Shown: positions 33,386 through 42,235, counted from the first letter of the stretch. The stretch is DNA of 49,630 nucleotides from Microthrixaceae bacterium (GCA_023958095.1 JAMLGJ010000025.1:1-49630); one strand, 5' to 3'. Numbers and translations are program-made. The notes: generated by a model not told the origin, from the sequence alone.

Positions 33386-33820
33386 TCAGCTCTTGGCGTC
33401 GCTGTCTGGGTCGTCCGATCCCTCGTCGCCGCCATCCTCACCGGATGCTCCGGCGCCACCCGCCGCCCCACCGGTGAGCGCTGAGAGGAAACCACCGCGG
33501 GACTGCTGGGCATCGGGGTCGGGTTCCTCGGCCTTGCGGCTGACCGCCCCGAGGCCGAACTTCATCACCACGTCGTCGTCCACCTCCAGGTGCACGACGG
33601 CGTCCTCGATGTGGTTCACCACCCCGTGTATGCCGCCGATGGTGACGACCTCGTCACCCACCTCGAGGGAGCTCATGAGCTCCTGTTGCTTGCGGCGCTG
33701 CTTCCGCTGGGGCACCACGGTCAGGAAGATGATGGCGGCGATCGGCAGCAGCAGGATGATGAGCCCGATCGGGCTCCCACCACCGTTGTCCTGTGCGAGT
33801 AGTTGGGCTAGCTGGTCCAC
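33386..33820 (-). CDS. yajC: Sec translocase accessory protein YajC
   Basis: The 144-residue protein has one N-terminal helix (GLIILLLPIAAIIFLTVVPQRKQRRKQQELMSSLEVGDEVVTIGGIHGVV contains the helix and the conserved GDxVxTxGGxxG), then a beta-rich domain with VVHLEVDDDVVMKFGLGAVSRK, and a Gly/Asp-rich tail (~45 residues) not normally present. YajC associates with SecDF. The GTG start has TAGCAT nine bases upstream and no ribosome site. yajC-secD-secF is the standard operon order. Confidence 0.9.
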   Translation of the reverse strand: MDQLAQLLAQDNGGGSPIGLIILLLPIAAIIFLTVVPQRKQRRKQQELMSSLEVGDEVVTIGGIHGVVNHIEDAVVHLEVDDDVVMKFGLGAVSRKAEEPDPDAQQSRGGFLSALTGGAAGGAGASGEDGGDEGSDDPDSDAKS

Positions 33821-33829
33821 AGTCCGACG

Positions 33830-33835
33830 ATGCTA
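33830..33835 (-). promoter_or_regulatory. Putative -10 element (TAGCAT) for yajC-secDF
   Basis: TAGCAT lies 9 nt before GTG 33820, so the transcript would begin at or within about three bases of the start codon. It is the weakest spaced example of the leaderless pattern in the window. Confidence 0.4.
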
Positions 33836-33860
33836 CGACCCCGGGAGGCCGTACCGGGAA

Positions 33861-34994
33861 TCATTCGCCGTCGAACCCATCACCGTGGGCCTCCGCCACC
33901 CGGCGGCGCAGCGCGTCGAGTGAACCGTCGCGTATCGCGCTCCGTGTGGCCTCGACCAGAGCGAACATCCAGGTGAGGTTGTGGATGGTGCACAGGATCG
34001 CCCCGGCGGGTTCCCGCACCCTCATGAGGTGGCGCAGGTAGCCCCGGCTGTAGCGGGAACAGGTCGCGCATCCGCACCCCGGATCCACCGGTTCCTCCGA
34101 CGAGGCGAACTCCGCGCGCTTGATGTTGAGCCGCCCCCGGTCGGTGAGCAGCGTGCCGTGCCTGGCCAACCGTGTGGGAAGCACGCAGTCGAACATGTCG
34201 ACCCCTCGGGCCACCGCCTCGACGATGGAGATCGGGTCGCCGACCCCCATGAGGTAGCGCGGCTGCGATTCCGGCAGCACCTCCAGGGCGGCCTCCAGCG
34301 CCGGGAGCATCTCCGAGCGCGGCTCACCGACCGACAGGCCTCCGATCGCATAGCCGTCGAAGTCCAACTCCACGGTCCAGCCCGCGGAACGCCGTCGCAG
34401 CTCTGCATCGGTGCCACCCTGCACTATGCCGAGCAGGGCCTGGTCCGCCGTGCGCTCGTGGGCCTCCCTGGCACGCCTGGCCCAGAGCGCGGTGCGTTCC
34501 ACCGCCTCGACCAGGAGCGGCCGCGGGGAGGGCAGCGGGGCGCACACATCCAGCACCATCTGCATGTCCGCCCCCAGCATCTCCTGGGTCCTGACCGCCG
34601 ATTCCGGGGTCAGCAGGTGCCGTGACCCGTCGTAGGTGGAACGGAACTCCGCTCCCCTGTCGGTGACCTCCGGGTCCAGCGAGAAGACCTGGTATCCGCC
34701 CGAATCGGTGAGCATGTGGCCCCCGAAGCCCGTGAAGGCATGGAGCCCGCCCAGTGATTCCACGACCCCGGCGCCCGGCCTCAGCATCAGGTGGTAGGTG
34801 TTGCACAGCATCACCTCTGCGCGCACGCCTCCCGGGGAGGACAACTCCTCGAGCTGGTGGGTTCCCAGTGCACGGATGGAACCGCGTGTGCCGACCGGCA
34901 TGAAGCACGGCACCTCGAAGGAACCCCGGGCCGTCGCCACCTTGCCGGTGCGGGCGAGGCCGCACTGCGCGTCGATGTCCACCTCGAGCCTCAC
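33861..34994 (-). CDS. tgt: tRNA-guanine transglycosylase
   Basis: Tgt swaps the wobble guanine of GUN-anticodon tRNAs for preQ1 on the way to queuosine. From GTG 34994 the enzyme is 377 residues, normal for bacterial Tgt. It has the proton-acceptor region LTDSGGYQVFSLD, the substrate loop LLGIVQGGTD, GYAIGGLSVGE, the nucleophilic Asp in DMFDCVLPTRLARHGT, and the zinc site CGCATCSRYSRGYLRHL with His in CTIHN near the end. The GTG start and the queA stop overlap as GTGA, so the two are coupled. Confidence 0.96.
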   Translation of the reverse strand: MRLEVDIDAQCGLARTGKVATARGSFEVPCFMPVGTRGSIRALGTHQLEELSSPGGVRAEVMLCNTYHLMLRPGAGVVESLGGLHAFTGFGGHMLTDSGGYQVFSLDPEVTDRGAEFRSTYDGSRHLLTPESAVRTQEMLGADMQMVLDVCAPLPSPRPLLVEAVERTALWARRAREAHERTADQALLGIVQGGTDAELRRRSAGWTVELDFDGYAIGGLSVGEPRSEMLPALEAALEVLPESQPRYLMGVGDPISIVEAVARGVDMFDCVLPTRLARHGTLLTDRGRLNIKRAEFASSEEPVDPGCGCATCSRYSRGYLRHLMRVREPAGAILCTIHNLTWMFALVEATRSAIRDGSLDALRRRVAEAHGDGFDGE

Positions 34995-36082
34995 GTGTCC
35001 GCTCCCCCGGTGGTTGCGGGGTCCGCGCCGGTGGTTGCGGGGTCCAGCAGCATCGCGTCCCCGAAGCTCAGGAACCGGTAGCCCTGCTCCGCCCCGAGCC
35101 GGTACAGCTCGCGCCAAACAGGTCCGGCGAAAGCCTCCACCATGGCCAGCAGCGACGAGCGCGGCAGGTGGAAGTTGGTCATGAGCCGGTCCACCACCCG
35201 GAACTCGAACCCCGGCGTGATGAACAGTCCCGTACGACCCGCGAGGTCACCGGTGTGGGTGACCGACTCCAGGGCACGGGTCGTGGTCGTCCCGACCGCC
35301 ACCACCGAGTTGCCCCGCACACGTGTCGTGCCGACCTCGTGCCAGGTCTCCTCGGGCACCTGGTAGTGCTCGGTGTGGATCTCGTGGTCCTCCACCAGCT
35401 CGGTGGTCACGGGCCTGAAGGTGTCGAGTCCGACGACGAGCTCGACGGTCGCCACCCGTACCCCGCGTTCGGACAGTGCCGCCAGCACCGCAGGGGTCAG
35501 GTGCAGTCCTGCGGTCGGTGCCGCTGCCGAGGCAGGGCGACGGGCGAAGACGGTCTGGTAGCGCTCCGGATCCTCGAGCTGCTCGTGCAGGTACGGCGGC
35601 AGTGGCACCTCGCCGTCGCTCTCCAGGGCCGCCAGGAGATCCGACTCGTCGTGGCCCATCCGCGTCGCCGGGCGGACGGCGGTCACCTCGGGGCGCACGA
35701 GGCGGCGGCCGGCGCCGAGCTCTGCACCCATCTCGAATGCGAGGTGCCCCCCGATCGACCCATGGTGGGTCCCCTCGGGGAGCTTGCGCGAGGGCCTGCA
35801 CAGCGCTTCCCACCACCCGTCGCCACGGTCCTCCAGCAGCAGCACCTCGCCCGCCCCGCCACCGGGGCGGGCGATGCGCACGCGCGCGGGCAGCACCCGG
35901 GTGCTGTTGACCACGACCAGGTCGCCGGGCTCGAGGTGGGCCGGAAGGTCGCGGACCCGAGCGTGTTCGGGCCCGGCGGCGCCGCTGCGCGCAACCATGA
36001 GCCGTGCGGCATCGCGCGGTTCGACCGGAACCTGCGCCACCAGCTGTTCGGGGAGTTCGTAGTGGAGTTCCTCGACCCGCAC
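34991..36082 (-). CDS. queA: S-adenosylmethionine:tRNA ribosyltransferase-isomerase
   Basis: QueA transfers and rearranges the ribosyl part of SAM onto preQ1 in tRNA to give epoxyqueuosine. The 363-residue protein has LHYELPEQLVAQVPVEPRDAARLMV, TRVLPARVRIARPGGGAGEVLLLED, the conserved YQTVFARRPASAAAPTAGLHLT and TTTTRALES motifs, and NFHLPRSSLLAMVEAFAG near the end. The C-terminus has an unusual tandem DPATTGA/DPATTGG repeat. The GTG start has only a weak purine run upstream. The gene lies 44 bases downstream of the acyl-CoA dehydrogenase. Confidence 0.95.
   Translation of the reverse strand: MRVEELHYELPEQLVAQVPVEPRDAARLMVARSGAAGPEHARVRDLPAHLEPGDLVVVNSTRVLPARVRIARPGGGAGEVLLLEDRGDGWWEALCRPSRKLPEGTHHGSIGGHLAFEMGAELGAGRRLVRPEVTAVRPATRMGHDESDLLAALESDGEVPLPPYLHEQLEDPERYQTVFARRPASAAAPTAGLHLTPAVLAALSERGVRVATVELVVGLDTFRPVTTELVEDHEIHTEHYQVPEETWHEVGTTRVRGNSVVAVGTTTTRALESVTHTGDLAGRTGLFITPGFEFRVVDRLMTNFHLPRSSLLAMVEAFAGPVWRELYRLGAEQGYRFLSFGDAMLLDPATTGADPATTGGADT
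35007..35045. repeat. 18-bp direct repeat in the 3' end of queA
   Basis: CCGGTGGTTGCGGGGTCC occurs exactly at 35007-35024 and 35028-35045 with a 21-base period. It encodes a seven-residue tandem repeat (DPATTGA, DPATTGG) at the C-terminus of QueA. Confidence 0.9.
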
Positions 36083-36126
36083 GGGTGCTTCTCACTCCCC
36101 GCCCGGACCGGGATCCCCCTGCATCC

Positions 36127-37275
36127 TCAGAATCCCATGGAACGCCCGATGATCTCCTTCATGATCTCGGTCGTGCCGCCGTAGATGGTGGTGATGCGCG
36201 AGTCGGTGTAGGCACGGGCGATCGGGTACTCGACCATGTAGCCGTAGCCGCCGTGGAGCTGCACGCAGGTGTCGGCCACCCGCTTCTGGAGCTCGGTGCA
36301 CCACCACTTGGCCATCGAGGCCTCCTCGGCGGTCAGCTCGGAGTCGTTGAGCGCAATGAGGCAGCGATCGATGAACGTCTCCGCGATGGTGATCTCGGTG
36401 TTCATCTCGGCCAGCTTGAAGCGGCTGTTCTGGAAGGTCCCGATGGGCTGGCCGAAGGCCTGTCGCTCCTGGGCGTACTCGATGGTCCACTCGAGCATCG
36501 CCCGGGCATGGGCAACGGCGGCCATCGCTATGGAGAGACGCTCCTGGGGCAGGTTCTTCACCAGCAGCATGAAGCCCTCCCCCTCGTTCGAGAGCAGGTT
36601 CTCGGCGGGCACGCGCACGTCGTTGAAGAACAACTCGGCGGTGTCCTGGGCGTGAAGCCCCACCTTCTCGAGGTTGCGCCCCCGTTCGAAACCCTCGGCG
36701 GGCGCCTCGAGGATCAGCAGCGACATGCCCTTGTGCCTCTCGGAGGGGTCCGTCTTGGCCGCCACGATCACGAGGTCGGCGTTGATGCCGTTGGTGATGA
36801 ACGTCTTGGAGCCGTTCAGCACGTACTCGTCGCCATCGCGGATCGCGGTGGTCGACATGGAGGCGAGGTCCGAACCGATCCCGGGTTCGGTCATCGCCAC
36901 CGCGGTGATCTTCTCCCCGCTGGCGATCCCGGGCAGCCAGCGCTGCTTCTGGTCGTCGTTGCAGTAGTCCACGAAGTAGGGCAGGCAGACGTCGGTGTGC
37001 AGCGTGAAACCGATGCCGGAGGCGTACAGGTCGGCCCGGGCGAGCTCCTGGATGATCACGTTGTTGTAGCGGAAGTCCTTGACACCCGCTCCGCCGTACT
37101 CCTCGGGAATGCCCATGCCCAGGAAACCGGCCTCCCCGGCGGTGCGGAAGACGTCCCGGTCGACGATTCCGGCCGCCTCCCACTTGTCGCGGTGCGGCAC
37201 CATCTCCCGCTCGAGGAAGGTCCGGTATGCATCGCGGAACATCTCGTGTTCCTCGGTGTAGATCTCGCGTTCCAT
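36127..37275 (-). CDS. Acyl-CoA dehydrogenase
   Basis: A 382-residue FAD enzyme that oxidises acyl-CoA esters to the 2-enoyl form, fatty-acid beta-oxidation or amino-acid catabolism. It has AVAMTEPGIGSDLASMSTTA (flavin loop), LNGSKTFITNG, the ACAD signature 1 and 2 regions (QLHGGYGYMVEYPIARAYTDSRITTIYGGTTEIMKEII), in which Glu in YGGTTEIMK is near the usual base position, plus RQAFGQPIGTFQ. The ATG at 37275 is preceded by TAGCCT seven bases upstream. It sits between ruvB and queA but its own promoter suggests it is an independent insertion in the gene order. The substrate chain length cannot be told. Confidence 0.93.
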   Translation of the reverse strand: MEREIYTEEHEMFRDAYRTFLEREMVPHRDKWEAAGIVDRDVFRTAGEAGFLGMGIPEEYGGAGVKDFRYNNVIIQELARADLYASGIGFTLHTDVCLPYFVDYCNDDQKQRWLPGIASGEKITAVAMTEPGIGSDLASMSTTAIRDGDEYVLNGSKTFITNGINADLVIVAAKTDPSERHKGMSLLILEAPAEGFERGRNLEKVGLHAQDTAELFFNDVRVPAENLLSNEGEGFMLLVKNLPQERLSIAMAAVAHARAMLEWTIEYAQERQAFGQPIGTFQNSRFKLAEMNTEITIAETFIDRCLIALNDSELTAEEASMAKWWCTELQKRVADTCVQLHGGYGYMVEYPIARAYTDSRITTIYGGTTEIMKEIIGRSMGF

Positions 37276-37282
37276 GGCCGCA

Positions 37283-37288
37283 AGGCTA
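37283..37288 (-). promoter_or_regulatory. Putative -10 element (TAGCCT) for a leaderless acyl-CoA dehydrogenase transcript
   Basis: TAGCCT lies exactly 7 nt before ATG 37275, the same hexamer and spacing as before pepQ. It supports this start over the upstream open frame. Confidence 0.55.
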
Positions 37289-37340
37289 ACCACCGGGAGG
37301 GGTCCGCCCAGATTCGCCACCAGCTCGCCGGGCAGCCGGT

Positions 37341-37355
37341 GGGGGCCCGGCCCCC
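37341..37355 (-). terminator. Candidate terminator after ruvB
   Basis: GGGGGCC and GGCCCCC face each other across one base (in practice a five-pair stem with a five-base loop) about 18 bases past the ruvB stop. It precedes the acyl-CoA dehydrogenase promoter element. Confidence 0.5.
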
Positions 37356-37373
37356 GGGGTGCCGCGTGTGGGT

Positions 37374-38471
37374 TCAGCCCTCGAACAGCGACGGGTCCCC
37401 GGCCGGGAACGCCGAAGGTGGGGGCACGAGGCCCAGGTGCCTCCAGGCAGCGGGTGTGGCCACCCGCCCACGGGGGGTGCGCTGCAACAGGCCCTGCTGG
37501 ATCAGGTAGGGCTCGTAGACGTCCTCGACGGTCTCGGTCGGCTCCGAGACCGCTATCGCGAGTGTTGACAGGCCCACCGGTCCGCCTCCGAACCCCTCGC
37601 ATATGGCGGTCAGGATCGACCTGTCGACCTTGTCGAGGCCCATCGAGTCGATGCCGAACAGCTCGAGGCCGGTCCTCGCGGTGTCGGTGTCGATCGAACC
37701 GTCGCCCTGCACCTCGGCCACGTCACGGACCCTGCGCAGCAGGCGGTTGGCGATCCTCGGCGTGCCCCGGCTCCGTGCAGCTATCTCCGCCGCGCCCTCC
37801 GAGGAGATCTCGGCCCCGAGTATCCCCGCTGCCCTGACCACGATGGAACGCAGGTCCTCGGGGTCGTAGTAGTCGAGTCGCGCCACGAGCCCGAAGCGGT
37901 CCCGGAGGGGACCCGTGACGAGTCCCGTGCGGGTCGTGGCACCGACCAGGCAGAAGCGCGGGAGTTCCAGGCGGATCGAGCGTGCCGCCGGTCCCTTGCC
38001 GAGGACGATGTCCAGCTGGAAGTCCTCCATCGCCGGGTACAGGACCTCCTCAACGGAACGGCTGAGCCGGTGGATCTCGTCGATGAAGAGCACGTCGCCG
38101 GCGGACAGCTTCGTGAGGATCGCAGCCAGGTCACCCGGACGTTCGAGCGCGGGGCCGGAGGTGACCTGCAGCTCCACGTCCATCTCGGCCGCCACGATGC
38201 CGGCCAGGGAGGTCTTGCCCAGCCCGGGTGGGCCGGCGAAGAGGAAGTGGTCCGCCGCCTGTTGGCGCATGCGCGCCGCTTCGAGGATCACCTGCAGGCG
38301 GGACTTGAGCTCCGACTGACCGACGAAGTCCTCCAGCCTTGCCGGCCTCAACGATGCCAACGGATCCGGAGCCTGCGGGTCGGACCGGGTGCCGGCCGCC
38401 GGTTGGGACACCAACTCGGCGATCTCCTCGTCGCTGGCCGCGGAAGGATCGAGCAACTCGTCGCGTGCCAT
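37374..38471 (-). CDS. ruvB: Holliday junction branch migration helicase RuvB
   Basis: RuvB is the AAA+ motor that drives branch migration with RuvA. The 365-residue protein has [27 protein letters not shown], Walker [19 protein letters not shown], Walker [13 protein letters not shown], sensor 1 [20 protein letters not shown], the arginine region [18 protein letters not shown], and the winged-helix end [29 protein letters not shown]. Its ATG shares one base with the ruvA stop (TGATG). Confidence 0.97.
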   Translation of the reverse strand: MARDELLDPSAASDEEIAELVSQPAAGTRSDPQAPDPLASLRPARLEDFVGQSELKSRLQVILEAARMRQQAADHFLFAGPPGLGKTSLAGIVAAEMDVELQVTSGPALERPGDLAAILTKLSAGDVLFIDEIHRLSRSVEEVLYPAMEDFQLDIVLGKGPAARSIRLELPRFCLVGATTRTGLVTGPLRDRFGLVARLDYYDPEDLRSIVVRAAGILGAEISSEGAAEIAARSRGTPRIANRLLRRVRDVAEVQGDGSIDTDTARTGLELFGIDSMGLDKVDRSILTAICEGFGGGPVGLSTLAIAVSEPTETVEDVYEPYLIQQGLLQRTPRGRVATPAAWRHLGLVPPPSAFPAGDPSLFEG

Positions 38472-39067
38472 CAGGCGACCGCCAGCCGTCGGAGCGCCTC
38501 GCGCAGGGCCTCACCGGTGTCGTGGTCGGGCAGCTCGTCGATCACCGCGCCCACCTCCTCGGCGCCGTAGCCAAGGCCGAGCAGTGCTTCACGCACATCG
38601 GCACGCACGGAGCGGTCGGCGGCTACCGGTTGCGTGCCGCCGGACCCCTCCACGACCCCTACCTCGGGCAGCACGAGACGGCTCTGTAGCTCCACGAGCA
38701 GTCGCGTGGCGGTCTTCTTGCCCACCCCGGGCACCATGCACAGTGCAGCGGTGTCCTCGGATGCAACCGCCTCGGCGAGCGCGGATGGGGAGTGCACCGA
38801 GAGGATCGCCATGGCAAGGGCCGGGCCCACCCCGTGGGTCGCGATCAAGGTCTCGAACACCCGGCGTTCCTCGGGGGCCGGGAACCCGTAGAGGACCTGC
38901 GCGTCCTCCCGGATGTGGTGGTGGGTGTGCAGGAACAGCTCCGCCCCGGTGGTCGCCCCCGCCGCCACCGACGGGGTCACCGACACGCGGTATCCGATGC
39001 CACCCACCTCGATGACCAGGTCGGTCCCCTCGCGCTCGATCACCTCACCACGCAGGGATGCGATCAT
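38471..39067 (-). CDS. ruvA: Holliday junction DNA-binding protein RuvA
   Basis: RuvA binds the four-way junction as a tetramer. The 198-residue protein has the OB domain ([30 protein letters not shown] and [17 protein letters not shown]), the HhH region ([18 protein letters not shown] and [17 protein letters not shown]), and the C-terminal RuvB-binding domain ([20 protein letters not shown]). It overlaps ruvC by four bases. Confidence 0.96.
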   Translation of the reverse strand: MIASLRGEVIEREGTDLVIEVGGIGYRVSVTPSVAAGATTGAELFLHTHHHIREDAQVLYGFPAPEERRVFETLIATHGVGPALAMAILSVHSPSALAEAVASEDTAALCMVPGVGKKTATRLLVELQSRLVLPEVGVVEGSGGTQPVAADRSVRADVREALLGLGYGAEEVGAVIDELPDHDTGEALREALRRLAVA

Positions 39068-39582
39068 CGGTTCGTTCCCGATCCGCTGGCCAGCACGCGG
39101 CCGGGAATGCTCCCTCCGCTCACCGCTACATGTGCGAGCGCGACCGCCGCGGCATCGGCTGCATCGGCGGGACTGGGCGGGGCGGGAAGCTCGAGCAGCA
39201 GCTGGACCATCCTCTGGACCTGGGCCTTGTCCGCTGCCCCGAAGCCAGCAACCGCTCCCTTGACCTCGTTGGGCGAGTACTCCGCCACCTCCACTCCTCG
39301 GCTGGCCGCCTGGGCCATGACCACACCTGCGGCCTGCCCCACCGACATGGCGGTGCGGACATTGACCTGGAACAGCACCCGCTCGATCGCCACGGCATCG
39401 GGCGAGTACTCGCCCAGCAGGGCCCCCACGTCACCCATCAGCTCCGCGAGGCGTCGGGGCGTCGGTTCGGAAGGACTCGTCCGGAGCACGCCGAGGGCCA
39501 CGGGCTTGCTGGTGCGGCCGTCACTGGCCAGCACGCAGTAGCCACACCTGGACAGGCCCGGATCGACACCCAGAACGAACAC
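39064..39582 (-). CDS. ruvC: Crossover junction endodeoxyribonuclease RuvC
   Basis: RuvC nicks Holliday junctions symmetrically. The 172-residue enzyme begins with GTG 39582 (VFVLGVDPGLSRCGYCVL, first catalytic Asp), has AIERVLFQVNVRTAMSVGQAAGVVM (catalytic Glu and junction contact region) and ends with the two Asp-containing ADAADAAAVALAHV. The start is defined by TACGGT seven bases upstream with no Shine-Dalgarno; the open frame further upstream is the shadow of the ABC exporter. Confidence 0.95.
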   Translation of the reverse strand: MFVLGVDPGLSRCGYCVLASDGRTSKPVALGVLRTSPSEPTPRRLAELMGDVGALLGEYSPDAVAIERVLFQVNVRTAMSVGQAAGVVMAQAASRGVEVAEYSPNEVKGAVAGFGAADKAQVQRMVQLLLELPAPPSPADAADAAAVALAHVAVSGGSIPGRVLASGSGTNR

Positions 39583-39589
39583 AGGTTCG

Positions 39590-39595
39590 ACCGTA
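39590..39595 (-). promoter_or_regulatory. Putative -10 element (TACGGT) for a leaderless ruvCAB transcript
   Basis: TACGGT lies 7 nt before the ruvC GTG, identical in hexamer and spacing to the mscS element. It faces the divergent ABC exporter start about 90 bases away. Confidence 0.55.
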
Positions 39596-39690
39596 GTGCG
39601 CGGCGGCGCACCGTGTGCGGCAATGACCGCGGCGTGCCGGACGGGACAATTCCTGCAGCTCGATGCTGCGACTGCCGATAGATGTGGGCG

Positions 39691-40875
39691 ATGCCCCCCA
39701 GCGAACCCAGCCCACACCCCCCTGCGGATGAACCGGTGGTGCAGCTCCGCGGCGTCGGGCACACCTTCGGCACCAACGAGGCGCTGCGCGACCTGGACCT
39801 GCTGGTGCCCAGGGGTCGCATCACCGTGCTGCTGGGACCGAACGGCGCGGGCAAGACGACCACGGCGCGCGTCGTCACCGGAGCGCTGCTCCCGGACACC
39901 GGCACGGTACGGACCCTGGGACACGACCCGGGTCCCGAGGGCCACCTCGTGAGGCCCCGCTGTGGCGTCGTGTCGGCCAAACCTGCCCTGTACGACCGGC
40001 TGAGTGGCCGCGACAACCTGGAGTACGCCGCAGAGCTCTACGGCGTGGACTCGCGCATGGAGCAGCGCATCGCCGAGGCGGCCGGCCGTTTCGGCATCAC
40101 CGGCGCCCTGGACGACCTCGTCGGGGGCTACTCCACCGGGATGAAGACGCGCCTCGCGCTGGCCCGTTCGATCCTCCACGAACCCGAGCTGCTGCTGTTC
40201 GACGAGCCCACCTCCGGGCTCGACCCCGAGTCCTCGGCCGCGGTGCTGAGCTACATCCGGGCGATGACCGACGAAGGCCGCACCGTGGTGATGTGCACCC
40301 ACCTGCTCAGCGAGGCCGAGGGGCTCGCCGACCACGTCGTGATCATGGACGGGGGCACCGACCTCATCTCGGGCAGCCCCCACGAACTGACCCGGCGCTG
40401 GTGGCCACACCCGCTGGTGACGATCGCGGCGCAGGATCCGAGGCTGCTGGAACGCATGCGTGGCTGGGACGGCGTGCTCGCGCTCCGCAACGGGCCGGGC
40501 GGGGCACGCGTGGAGCTCGACGACATCGCGAGGGTTCCCGACCTGGTCGCGGCGCTGGTCCGCGACGGAGTGGCGCTGACACGGGTGGAGCCCCACCGGC
40601 CGACCCTGGAGGACCTGTACTTCGGCATCCGAGGGCGGCTCTCGAGAAGCGCCCGCGAAGCAGGCCTGGAGGTGGACGGGGTGCTCGACCCGGTAGCGGT
40701 CGATGACCTCGGGCACGACTCCACTGCGTCCCCTGTCATGCCCACACTCGAGGTACCCGACGGACTACACGGACTCGCCGGGCCAGGGGGACCGGGTGGA
40801 CCCGGGGCGGAGCGGGCAGGGCCGTTCGACGGGCGGCACGCGACGCCCACATCCAGCAGCGAGGAGGCGCAATGA
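39691..40875 (+). CDS. ABC transporter ATP-binding subunit (ABC-2 type exporter)
   Basis: This is a 394-residue nucleotide-binding subunit. It has Walker A LLGPNGAGKTTTARVV, a Q-loop region with VVSAKPALYDRLSGRDNLEY (Ala-Lys-Pro where Gln is usual), signature GGYSTGMKTRLALARSI (STGM in place of SGGQ), Walker B LLLFDEPTSGLDP and the switch His in VMCTHLLSEAEGLADHV. These features are typical of ABC-2 drug or polysaccharide exporters. The C-terminal ~50 residues are Pro/Gly-rich and dispensable-looking. An ATG at 39682 is an alternative; neither start has a ribosome site, and TAGATG lies six bases before 39691. It overlaps the permease gene by four bases. Confidence 0.9.
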   Translation: MPPSEPSPHPPADEPVVQLRGVGHTFGTNEALRDLDLLVPRGRITVLLGPNGAGKTTTARVVTGALLPDTGTVRTLGHDPGPEGHLVRPRCGVVSAKPALYDRLSGRDNLEYAAELYGVDSRMEQRIAEAAGRFGITGALDDLVGGYSTGMKTRLALARSILHEPELLLFDEPTSGLDPESSAAVLSYIRAMTDEGRTVVMCTHLLSEAEGLADHVVIMDGGTDLISGSPHELTRRWWPHPLVTIAAQDPRLLERMRGWDGVLALRNGPGGARVELDDIARVPDLVAALVRDGVALTRVEPHRPTLEDLYFGIRGRLSRSAREAGLEVDGVLDPVAVDDLGHDSTASPVMPTLEVPDGLHGLAGPGGPGGPGAERAGPFDGRHATPTSSSEEAQ

Positions 40876-41735
40876 CAGCGGCCACATCCCCCACGGCGCG
40901 CACACGCGAGCCCTTCGACCGGCACCGCATGTGGGTGGTTGCCCGGACCGACCTCAGACAGCTGCTGCGCTCCAAGGACTACCTGCTCCCGATGGTGGGT
41001 CTCGGCATGGTCTTCTTCCTGCTGGTCCCCACGGCGCTGCTGCTGACCCTCACCAAGGTGGACAGCTCGGCGATGGCCACGAAGGTGAGTGACTCACTCG
41101 AGATCCTTCCCGCGGCCGCCCGGGCGCAGATCCAGGGCACCACACCGGGGGGACGGACCGCCTACGCACTGGCGGTGTTCCTGTTCGCCCCGGTCGCTGT
41201 GGTGGTGCCCCTCACGATCTCGACCGCGGTGGGTGCGGCCACGATCGTCGGAGAGCGCGAGCGGGGCACCGGGGAGTTCCTCGCCCACTCCCCCGCCTCG
41301 ACCCGCGAGATCTACCTCGGGAAGGTCATCGCCAGCGTGATACCCGGGTACGCGACCACGATCGTGGGGTTCGGGCTGTACTCGCTGATGGTCAACATCG
41401 TCGTGGGCCCCGACGTGGGGGGCTGGTTCTTCCCGACCTCCCAGTGGTGGGTGATGATGCTCTGGATCATCCCACCGTTCCTGCTCGTGGCCCTCTCCCT
41501 GGTCCTGCGCCTGTCCGCCCGTGTCCGCTCGACGGCCGCGGCCCAGCAGGCCTCGGGGCTCATCACCCTGCCGATGATCGCGATCGCCTACAGCCAGGCG
41601 ACCGGCACCCTGCTCGGCACCGGTGGCAGCGCCGGATGGTGGCTCGGGGCCGCCGCGTGGCTCGTGGCCCTGATCAGCCTGCACCGGGGAGTGCGCTCGG
41701 TGACCAGGAACCGACTCCTCGGTGTGGCCCAGTAG
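40872..41735 (+). CDS. ABC-2 type transporter permease
   Basis: A 287-residue membrane protein with about six hydrophobic segments, including DYLLPMVGLGMVFFLLVPTALLLTL, FLFAPVAVVVPLTISTAVGAATIVGERERGTGEFLAHSPAS (the conserved ERExGTxE loop of ABC-2 permeases), YATTIVGFGLYSLMVNIVV and WWVMMLWIIPPFLLVALSLVL. It partners the preceding ATPase, with which its start overlaps by four bases. The substrate cannot be told. Its end faces the peroxiredoxin gene. Confidence 0.85.
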   Translation: MTAATSPTARTREPFDRHRMWVVARTDLRQLLRSKDYLLPMVGLGMVFFLLVPTALLLTLTKVDSSAMATKVSDSLEILPAAARAQIQGTTPGGRTAYALAVFLFAPVAVVVPLTISTAVGAATIVGERERGTGEFLAHSPASTREIYLGKVIASVIPGYATTIVGFGLYSLMVNIVVGPDVGGWFFPTSQWWVMMLWIIPPFLLVALSLVLRLSARVRSTAAAQQASGLITLPMIAIAYSQATGTLLGTGGSAGWWLGAAAWLVALISLHRGVRSVTRNRLLGVAQ

Positions 41736-41740
41736 GCGCA

Positions 41741-41754
41741 CCCCGGAACCGGGG
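41741..41754. terminator. Bidirectional terminator hairpin between convergent genes
   Basis: CCCCGGAACCGGGG is a perfect inverted repeat (five pairs with a GAAC tetraloop) in the 27-base gap between the permease gene and the convergent peroxiredoxin gene. Confidence 0.55.
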
Positions 41755-41762
41755 AGCCCGCT

Positions 41763-42235
41763 TCAGCGGAGGCCCTCGAGCACCTCGAGGAGCTCCGGTA
41801 CGGGGGTGTAGGTGAGGCCCGGCCCGACGGAGCGGTGCATCCAGGCCACCCGGCCGTCCGCGCCCAGCACGAAGGTGCTGCGACGGTAGAGGTCCAACAA
41901 CCCGAGGTTTCCCCATGAGGCCGCCACCGAGCGATCCTCGTCGCTGAGCAGGGGGAACTCGAATCCACCCCGGGCCGCAGCGAATGCGGCATGCGAGCGC
42001 GGGGACTGGGGACTGATGGCGAGCACCTGCGCCCCCAGGTCGTGCAGGGAGGCGATGCTCGCGCTGTAGTCGCTCAGCTGTGCGGTGCACACCGGCGAGT
42101 CATCCGCCGGATAGAACGCGACCACGACCGGCGAACCCCTCGTGGAGTCCAGTTCGACGGTCACGGGTTCGCCCGTCGTCCCATCCACCCCTTCGAGGCA
42201 GAACGACGGGGGCAGGTCCCCGACCGCCAGCGACA

